Assembly (NCBI RefSeq): GCF_007754155.1
Contig: NZ_CP037423.1
Span: 4,928,865 to 4,992,864 of the forward strand
DNA from: Stieleria neptunia
Lineage (GTDB): Bacteria; Planctomycetota; Planctomycetia; Pirellulales; Pirellulaceae
Length of the DNA: 64,000 nt
Reading direction: 5' to 3'
Under the pieces are notes generated by a model, which made no database searches, was not told the DNA's origin, and saw only the letters and a list, made by a program, of their open reading frames with translations. This document shows positions 38,112 to 45,800 of the stretch, in pieces; position 1 is the stretch's first letter, and every line of letters starts with the position of its first letter. The translations under genes were made by a program, and so were the position numbers.

Positions 38112-39401
38112 CTAACCCGCACCGGCGGTTTCCGGTCGCTCGGCTGAGTTGACCTTCGCAGCGTAGCCTGACTGCTTCTCGCGAAGAAGTTCGGAATTGC
38201 GATACTCCTCGTTGTTGAAGGCATCTCGGGTGCCGAACGCGAATTGCAACGCAAGCGCGCAGAATGACCGCGTCTGCTTGAGGTTGTTGTAGTACTCCGG
38301 CGCCATCTGTCTCAAACGACCGAGTCGAAACCACGGGATGTAGTGAAAGTCGTGATGTTCCGTGTGCATGCCAAAATTGAACGAGATCCAATTGACCGGT
38401 CCGTAGTTGGATGAACTCGGTTGGTAACACTGATGTCCGTGAAAATGCGAATTGCTGAGCATCATTCCGAACGCCAGGGGCTGGAGAAACCCCGTCGTGA
38501 ACAGCGCGCTGAGAAACAGGTACAGCAACGGCACCCAGCCAAACAACCCATACAGGGTGCCGATCATCGTCAGGGCCACCAACGGATAAGTCACCGCCCA
38601 CATTTCAATCTTGTAGCGTTTGTAGCCGGACACCAAATGCTCATCCGCCAGAACCGTCAAGGCGAAATCCGTGGGCTTGAGTTGCCGATGATAGAGCGCC
38701 GTAACGACGTACACGGCCAAACCGACGACCGCCCGCAAAATCTGGGTGACGAGCATGAATGCTGCGAGCGGCCAGAACAACGGCGTTGTGATCCAAGTCG
38801 TCATCCGTCGCACGCGTGGGCCCGGCGTGTAATTGAAAATCCGGTCTTTCAACGCCAACAGAATACTGCGACGGCGCTTGACGAAATCTTTGTTCGATCC
38901 CAAATGATTGTGGTGAACGTGGTGCTCGATCCACCACGTATGATGACCGGGAAACAGCATCGGCAACGAGGTGAAGGTAAATAACCAGCGACTCGCCGCC
39001 TTGTTTCTGAAAATCAGCCCGTGATTGCACTCGTGCGCGAGATTGAACAGCCCAATGTTCAGGATCGCGCCGAAACCCCAGGCCACCAACACGATCATCC
39101 ACCATGGCTGTCCGACCAGGCTGATCGCGACGCCGAGTTGCAAGACAACCGCGGCGACGCAAAAGACCGCCGAGATCGGTGCTGGACCAAACAGTTGTCT
39201 GACTTCCGGATGATCGCGCAAGATGCTCTTCGCGCGATTGCGGTGCCAGACCGCATCCCGTTCGCCGCCCTTACCCACGGGTGCACAAATATCGACTTCA
39301 AAACCGGGGAACACGGGAGCAGGAGTCCCCAGAACACGCCAATGAAAAGTTGGGGTGAACCCGCCAGGAATCATCTCTTCCTGTTCAGATGTCGCTGTCA
39401 T
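38112..39401 (-). CDS. Membrane desaturase resembling sphingolipid delta-4 desaturase
   Basis: This 429-residue membrane protein contains the three histidine boxes of membrane desaturases: HECNHG, HHVHHNH and HTEHHDFHYIP. The segment LRQMAPEYYNNLKQTRSF after the last box closely resembles the AxEYYDNL segment of dihydroceramide delta-4 desaturases. Four or more membrane helices surround the boxes. It should introduce a double bond using a di-iron centre, oxygen and electrons from a reductase. ATG 39401 has AGGAG 6 nt upstream. Whether the substrate is a sphingoid or an ordinary fatty acyl chain cannot be decided from sequence alone. Confidence 0.85.
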   Translation of the reverse strand: MTATSEQEEMIPGGFTPTFHWRVLGTPAPVFPGFEVDICAPVGKGGERDAVWHRNRAKSILRDHPEVRQLFGPAPISAVFCVAAVVLQLGVAISLVGQPWWMIVLVAWGFGAILNIGLFNLAHECNHGLIFRNKAASRWLFTFTSLPMLFPGHHTWWIEHHVHHNHLGSNKDFVKRRRSILLALKDRIFNYTPGPRVRRMTTWITTPLFWPLAAFMLVTQILRAVVGLAVYVVTALYHRQLKPTDFALTVLADEHLVSGYKRYKIEMWAVTYPLVALTMIGTLYGLFGWVPLLYLFLSALFTTGFLQPLAFGMMLSNSHFHGHQCYQPSSSNYGPVNWISFNFGMHTEHHDFHYIPWFRLGRLRQMAPEYYNNLKQTRSFCALALQFAFGTRDAFNNEEYRNSELLREKQSGYAAKVNSAERPETAGAG

Positions 39402-39485
39402 CGGTTGCTCCTGTAAGATAGCATTCCCTCAAATCATAACAAAGCCGTCCCTAGGTGGACGGCTTCGTTCTGCCTCGCAAACGCC

Positions 39486-40835
39486 CTACGCTTGCGACGG
39501 GTGGACGTAGGGCTTGCGGTACGACCGTTTCAACTTGGCCGTCGCTTCGGCGTCCCCAACGATGGTGTGCGAGGCGGGATCGAATTCCAACGACCGCCCC
39601 AGATCCATCGAGACGTTTGCCATGATGCACGACGCGCTGGAAATGTGTCCCTGCTCGATGTCGGCGATCGGCTTGCTGCGGCCGTCGATCGCATCGAGAA
39701 AATCTTGCATGTGACCGCGGATCGCCGACGCAACGTGCAATTCGAGACGCCAGTCCTTTTGATCGGCAACATCCGTGGGGTACTTGTCGGTTTCGATCAG
39801 TTTTTCGCCGGTCAGTTTCTGGCCGCCGCCGCGGGGCGTGAACTCGTATTTGTGGACATCCAACTTCAACGTGCCCCGATCGCCGTAGATGATGCCCGCC
39901 CAGGGCCATTCTGGATCCGGGGCGTTGCCCCAACTGCGGTGCGTCCAATTGATGTCCAGCTCGTCAAATTCAAAACGCGCCGACTGGGTGTCCGAGATGT
40001 TGGCTTTGGAGTCGTGGTCGACATAGATTCCGCCACTGCTGCTGATCCGTTTCGGCCAGCCCAGCCCCAGCTGCCAACGCACCATGTCCAGCATATGAAC
40101 ACACATGTCGCCCACGATCCCGTTGCCGTACTCCATGAACGCCCGCCAAGACCGAGGGTGCACCAATTCATTATATGGACGCATCGGTGCCGGCCCCGTC
40201 CAGGTTTCGTAATCCAGATAGGCGGGCGGCGCGGTGTCCGGCGGATTCTTTTTCGCTCGCATGTGATAGTAACAGCAGACTTCCGCGTGCGCGACTTTGC
40301 CGAGCAAGCCTGCATCCACCACGCGCTGTTTCGCTTCGATCAAGTGCGGCGTACTACGGCGTTGCGTTCCGACCTGAACCACTCGTCCGGTGGCTCGAGC
40401 GGCATCCAACATCGCTTTGCTTTCCAGCACATCGACGCCCGTCGGTTTTTGAACATAGACGTCGGCACCGGACTGAACCGCCGCGATCATCGGCAACGCA
40501 TGCCAATGATCAGGCGTGGCAACCAGAACGATGTCCAAGTCGTGTTCGGCCAACATCTCGCTGTACAGCCCATACGTCCGCGGCCGTTGCTTGGAGACCT
40601 GTCGCGTCGCGAACAGGTCAGCCGCTTCGCTGAGCATGTTCGAATCGACGTCGCATAACGAAACGACTTCGACCGGTTCGATGTTCAGCAACTGCAGTAG
40701 GTCGCATTTGCCATACCAGCCGCATCCGATCAATCCGACGCGGCGCTTCTTGTCGCCCGCGGCGGCATAGGCGTGGCGGCTGGCGGCGGCGGATGCTGCC
40801 AGTGCGGATCCTGCGAGAAATTTCCGGCGATCCAT
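39486..40835 (-). CDS. Gfo/Idh/MocA-family oxidoreductase, Tat-exported
   Basis: This 449-residue protein has a twin-arginine signal (MDRRKFLAGSALAASAAASR), a Rossmann domain (RVGLIGCGWYGKCDLLQLL), the NAD-site VLVATPDHWHALPMIAAVQ, and YVQKPTGVDV where most members have EKP. The C-terminal half is the usual substrate domain. Exported members are common in Planctomycetes and act on sugars or glycosides with tightly bound NAD(P). ATG 40835 places the Tat motif at the N-terminus; 24 extra upstream codons are rejected. It is oriented like the sulfatase upstream, with a hairpin repeat between them, which suggests a shared role in sugar degradation. Confidence 0.92.
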   Translation of the reverse strand: MDRRKFLAGSALAASAAASRHAYAAAGDKKRRVGLIGCGWYGKCDLLQLLNIEPVEVVSLCDVDSNMLSEAADLFATRQVSKQRPRTYGLYSEMLAEHDLDIVLVATPDHWHALPMIAAVQSGADVYVQKPTGVDVLESKAMLDAARATGRVVQVGTQRRSTPHLIEAKQRVVDAGLLGKVAHAEVCCYYHMRAKKNPPDTAPPAYLDYETWTGPAPMRPYNELVHPRSWRAFMEYGNGIVGDMCVHMLDMVRWQLGLGWPKRISSSGGIYVDHDSKANISDTQSARFEFDELDINWTHRSWGNAPDPEWPWAGIIYGDRGTLKLDVHKYEFTPRGGGQKLTGEKLIETDKYPTDVADQKDWRLELHVASAIRGHMQDFLDAIDGRSKPIADIEQGHISSASCIMANVSMDLGRSLEFDPASHTIVGDAEATAKLKRSYRKPYVHPSQA

Positions 40836-40919
40836 GTTGCGATGTCCATGAATGAGAAGAGGAGAGGCAGATCGTTTCAGTATTGTCTGTGCGTCGAGGA
40901 CAAGCAAGCAAGGAGAATC

Positions 40920-40975
40920 GTGGGATAGGCTTCCAGCCTGTCAATTCAGCTCGACAGGCTGGAAGCCTCTCCCAC
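40920..40975. repeat. Inverted pair of GTGG/TCC mini-hairpins (subfamily C)
   Basis: A direct unit (40920-40942) containing GGGATAGGCTTCCAGCCTG and an inverted unit (40953-40975) differ at one base and can also pair with each other as one 23-bp stem. They lie in the gap between the sulfatase stop and the oxidoreductase start. Confidence 0.9.
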
Positions 40976-40982
40976 GAGTCAT

Positions 40983-42452
40983 TCACCGGTCACGCGATAA
41001 ATCGTTGTCGCGAACTTCGGCCAGCTTCTGCGTCAACGTCGATCGCATTCTCATCACCACGTCTTGGTAATTTTCCTCATCAATCAAATTCCGGTACCCC
41101 TGCGGATCCACGTCGGTATCAAACAATTCCATTCCCCCGGATGCGTCCTCATTGTATTGGATAAACGCAAACCGATCACCGCGGATCAAGAATCCTTTGC
41201 GCATCGGCGCGACGCTGAATGCGAATTCGCGCACTTGGTGTTCGGGATCATCCAGCATCTTCGAGATGTCTTTGCCTTGCACGTGCTCCGGGATCTCCAA
41301 CCCGCACAATGACGCGACGGTCGGATACAGGTCCAACAATTCGACAAAGCTGTGGCAGACCGCGGGTTGCTTTCCGGGAACGCGAATGATCAGCGGCACG
41401 CCCGCCGATTCGTCGCGCAACGAGACCTTGGCCCAGAAATCATGTTCGCCCAAGTGGTAGCCGTGGTCACTGGTGAAGATCACAATCGTGTTGTCTTCTT
41501 GACCCGACGCCTCGAGTGCATCGAGCACCTTACCGACTTGAGCATCCATGTACGCGACCGACGCGTAGTAGCCTCCGACGGCTTTCTTTTGCCGACGGAC
41601 ATCCATTTTCATGTTCTTGCTGGTCTTGTAGTTGATCCCGGCTTTGGGGATGTCGTCCCAGTCACCATCGATCTTCGGCGGCAGGTTCAGTTTGCTGTAC
41701 GGTTTGTAGGGCGGGAAGTAAGCAGCGGGAGCGACAAAGGGAACGTGCGGTCTGACAAATCCGACGCCCAACCAAAACGGTTGGTCACGCGATAGCTGAA
41801 GCAGCTCACAGGCCTTTGCCGCGGTCTTGCCGTCGCTGTGGACCTCATCATCGCCGTCGGCTTCGACCACCACGAACGTGTTGCCGCCGACGACCGGTTT
41901 CTTGCCATCGGGGTTTCCTTCCAATGTCTCTCCGTCGCCGGCGGCCCGCCATTCCGGGCCGGGACTGTTGAAACGCTCGGTCCACGACAAGGCGTCATCG
42001 GCACCGTTGTAATCCCGTCCCGGTCCATGATCTTCGACCCCGCCGGGCACTCCCATATGAAAAATCTTGCTGACCCGCGCGGCATAATAGCCGTTGTCCT
42101 TGAAATGCTGGGACCATGTCGCGCGGTCACCGATTTGCGGACGTGGATTCTTGTAGCCCAGCACACCCGTCGCGTGGGGATAGAATCCCGACATGAACGA
42201 GGCTCGGGATGGCCCACAATACGTCCCCTGGCAATAGGCCCGTGTGAATCGGGTCCCGCTGGCGGCCAGCGCGTCGATGTTGGGGGTCTGGCAGACCGTG
42301 TTTCCGTAGCACGAGAGTGCGGTGTACGTCAGATCATCGGAAATGATGAACAGCACGTTCAACCGATCATTGCGTGATTTGGCGAAGGTGTTTGCATGGA
42401 TCGAAAAAGCCAGCAGCAAACACGCCATGGAGGAAAAGAGCTGTCGTTTCAT
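40983..42452 (-). CDS. Iduronate-2-sulfatase-like type I sulfatase
   Basis: This 489-residue protein has a signal peptide (MKRQLFSSMACLLLAFSIHA) and the sulfatase signature C-G-P-S-R with Cys79 as the expected formylglycine residue. NVLFIISDDLTYTALSCYGN and FTSDHGYHLGEHDFWAK (metal ligands) point to the iduronate-2-sulfatase branch. It should release sulfate from uronic or other sugar sulfates outside the cytoplasm. The following oxidoreductase gene lies in the same direction. The divergent giant heme-dehydrogenase fusion starts 350 bp away, so the three may share a substrate. Confidence 0.95.
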   Translation of the reverse strand: MKRQLFSSMACLLLAFSIHANTFAKSRNDRLNVLFIISDDLTYTALSCYGNTVCQTPNIDALAASGTRFTRAYCQGTYCGPSRASFMSGFYPHATGVLGYKNPRPQIGDRATWSQHFKDNGYYAARVSKIFHMGVPGGVEDHGPGRDYNGADDALSWTERFNSPGPEWRAAGDGETLEGNPDGKKPVVGGNTFVVVEADGDDEVHSDGKTAAKACELLQLSRDQPFWLGVGFVRPHVPFVAPAAYFPPYKPYSKLNLPPKIDGDWDDIPKAGINYKTSKNMKMDVRRQKKAVGGYYASVAYMDAQVGKVLDALEASGQEDNTIVIFTSDHGYHLGEHDFWAKVSLRDESAGVPLIIRVPGKQPAVCHSFVELLDLYPTVASLCGLEIPEHVQGKDISKMLDDPEHQVREFAFSVAPMRKGFLIRGDRFAFIQYNEDASGGMELFDTDVDPQGYRNLIDEENYQDVVMRMRSTLTQKLAEVRDNDLSRDR

Positions 42453-42801
42453 CGCAGGGGGATCTCAACAGGTGGGACGGTCGAAGAAGCGGAGGTCCCA
42501 CAACATACACAATCACACGTCCACTGTTTTCCAGGCTCCGCCTCACGCGTTCGCCGACGGAGTCGGCAGGGGTGGCAAGCAGGATGCTTACCCCACTTCG
42601 ACTTGGGGCCAGCCTACGCGCACCCCATCATTCTGCCCCGAATCATTCTGCCATCCCTTCCCTGATACCCTATCGACTTGACAGGGCACGGTGGCTGAAT
42701 CGACCGAGCATTGTGCTCCCAGCGAGGTGCATCCGCGTGACGACCGTTGTAGAATACGGCCCCCCACCGTCCCCACCCCCACCCTTGCCGGCACGCTTCC
42801 G
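42453..42801. repeat. Divergent promoter region with palindromic repeats
   Basis: The gap between the divergent sulfatase and giant-fusion genes contains GCCGAC-GGA-GTCGGC at about 42553-42568 and an inverted GTGG/TCC mini-hairpin (subfamily B) at 42574-42596. Promoters for both genes must lie here but I cannot assign boxes. Confidence 0.7.
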
Positions 42802-45800
42802 ATGCAGAACATCAGCCTCATGTTTTTCTCTCGCAGCCTTCTGTGGGTCGCATTTTCTCTGGTCACAACCCTTGCTCCGCTTGACGTCTGTGCCGCGGAC
42901 GACCACTCGCTGCACCAATTCGCGCGAAAGCAATTGACCGGAACCTATTTCTCCGAAGGCGTCTCCGCCGGGGACATCAACGGAGACGGGATCAACGACA
43001 TTGTTTATGGACCGTATTGGTTCGCCGGACCTGATTACGAATCAAAGCACGAAATCTATCCCCCCGTCCCGCAGGACATGAATCGTTATGCGGACAACTT
43101 TTTCTCGTGGATCAATGACTTCAACGACGACGGCTGGAATGACATCTTCGTCGTCGGGTTTCCCGGGACGCCGGCGTACGTTTACGAAAACCCCAAGCAG
43201 GCGGGACTGGATGCCCATTGGAAAAAACATCAAGTGTTTGACTGGGTGTCAAACGAGTCGCCTGAATTGATCGATCTGGTCGGCGATGAACGGCCCGAGT
43301 TGGTTTGCACGCGAGACGGATTCTTTGGCTTCGCAACGATTGATCCAGAGAACCCATTGGGGACGTGGGAGTTTCATGCCATTTCACCCCGCATGGCCGC
43401 ACCGCGGTTTGGTCACGGACTGGGTATCGGCGATGTCAATGGTGACGACCGCTTGGACATCATTCATTCCAAGGGTTGGTTCGAACAACCGGAAACCGAT
43501 CCGCTGACGTCGCGTTGGATGCATCACGAGGCGAAGCTGTGCGGGGGCAGCGGCGGCGCGGAGATGTATGCGTATGACGTCGACGGCGATGGAGACAACG
43601 ACATCATCACCAGCGACTCGGCGCACAATTTCGGATTGTCCTGGTTTGAACAGATCGTCGAGGGCAACGAACGCACGTTCAAACAACATCTGATCATGGG
43701 TTCCCACCCTTCGGAAAACAAATACGGCGTCCTGTTCAGCGAACCCCATTCGGTCGAATTGGCGGATCTCGACGGCGATGGATTAAAAGACATCGTGACG
43801 GGAAAGACCTATTGGTCGCACCACAAAAAGAGCCCGATGTGGGATGCCGGCGCGGTGGTTTACTGGTTCCGCCTGGTTCGTGGGAATGACGGAGTCGACT
43901 GGATCCCCTACCAAGCCGATGGCGAAGCCGGGATCGGACGCCAAATCGTCGTCAACGATCTAGACGTCGACGGCAACCCGGACATCATCGTCGGCGGCAT
44001 GAAGGGCGCCCACGTGCTGAACCATTCCCGCCAATCGGTCAGCGAAAAAGTCTGGCGTGCGGCCCAACCCCAACCGTACACCGGCCCCAAACCGCCCAGC
44101 GCCGACAACGCAAACGCACGACGCGGCCCGAAGTCCAAAATCGATCCCAAGACCGCCCGGGCGGTCGGTGCGATCGAAGGCGAATCGCTCAAGTTTCGCA
44201 CGTCGGGAGGAAACGCGCGTGCCCAAGACATGTCGAATTTCAACGCCGACAAGTGGAGCGGTAAGTCCCAACTGTGGTGGACCGATGCCAGACCAGGAGA
44301 CGCGATGACGATTCAGTTGCCGCCGGCAACCGGAGTGATCGACTTGGATGTGGTGCTGACCTGTGCCGCGGACTACGGCATCGTTCAGTTGTCTCTGGAC
44401 GACCAACCACTGGGTGACCCCATCGACCTTTTCGATCGCCAGGTGGTCACGACCGGCGTGCTGTCCTTTCCAAAGCTGACACTCAAAGGCAGCAAACACA
44501 CGCTGGGCGTCAAGATCGTCGGTGCGAATCCGAACGCCAAAAAAGCGTACATGTTCGCGCTCGACTACCTGCGAATCAAAAAATCCGACGGCAGCTATGT
44601 GGCCGGTGCGGTTGCCCGTAACGTCGTGGCCGGAAACGAAGCGGCAAACGCCGGGATTCGTCCCAAAGACACCGCCGGCCGCGTGCTCAATCTGGGGTTC
44701 GAAACCGGCACACTGGACGATTGGACCGCGACCGGCGATGCGTTCGAAGGGCAACCGATCAAGGGGGACACCGTCCATTCGCGTCGCAAAGACATGCAGA
44801 GCAATCATGACGGCCAATACTGGATCGGCGGCTACGAAAAATTTGGTGACGAGCGTCAGGGCACGTTGACCTCGGTGCCGTTTGTCGTCTCCCAGCCCTA
44901 CGCATCGTTTTTGTCCAACGGAGGCGACCACGAATCGACACGAGTGGAATTGCTCCGCCAAGACAGCGGCAAAGTCTTTTTCCAAAGCAACGGAACGAAC
45001 AGCGAAACGATGCAACGCGTCATCGTTGACTTGCGAGCCCATGTCGGCAAAGAGGTGATCGTGCGGTTGGTCGACGAACATCCCGGCGGATGGGGGCACC
45101 TCAATTTCGACGATTTTCGATTGCACGAAAAACCGCCCGCGCGTCCCACTCCCGCCATGGTGGTGCTGACTGCGGACGAGTATCCACACGCCGGATTGGA
45201 AGCCCAACAGGCCGCCGACGCCATGAACGTCCCCGACGGTTTTCAGGTCACCGTGGGTGCCGCCGAACCGGACGTGCAGCAACCGATCGCCATGGCCCTG
45301 GATGATCGTGGACGCGTCTGGATCGCCGAAGCCTATGAGTATCCGATTCGCGCCAAAGGCGACGTCGGACGCGACCGCATCCTGATCTTCGAAGACACCG
45401 ACGGCGACGGATCGTTGGACAGCAGAAAGGTCTTTGCCGAAGGCCTGAATCTGGTCAGCGGGCTGGAAGTCGGTTTCGGGGGCTGCTGGGTCGGCGCGGC
45501 ACCGTACCTGATGTTCATTCCCGACAAGGACGGTGACGACGTCGCCGATTCGGCGCCCCAAATCCTGCTGGACGGATGGGGCTATCAAGACACCCACGAA
45601 ACCCTGAACGCATTCATCTGGGGACCCGACGGCTGGCTGTATGGTTGCCACGGCGTGTTCACCCACTCGCGGGTCGGCAAACCCGGAACGCCCGACGAGC
45701 AACGGACACCGATCAATTGCGGTGTCTGGCGGTATCACCCGACGCGTCACGAATTCCAAGTCTTCGCCCATGGGACCAGCAATCCGTGGGGCGTGGATTT

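Noticed and set aside
39492..40658. A 388-residue plus-strand frame opposite the Gfo/Idh/MocA gene
   Set aside because: It is an antisense shadow with Arg/Val-rich composition and no domain.
40920..40975. The paired hairpin as an intrinsic terminator
   Set aside because: The stem is strong but no T tract follows on either strand.
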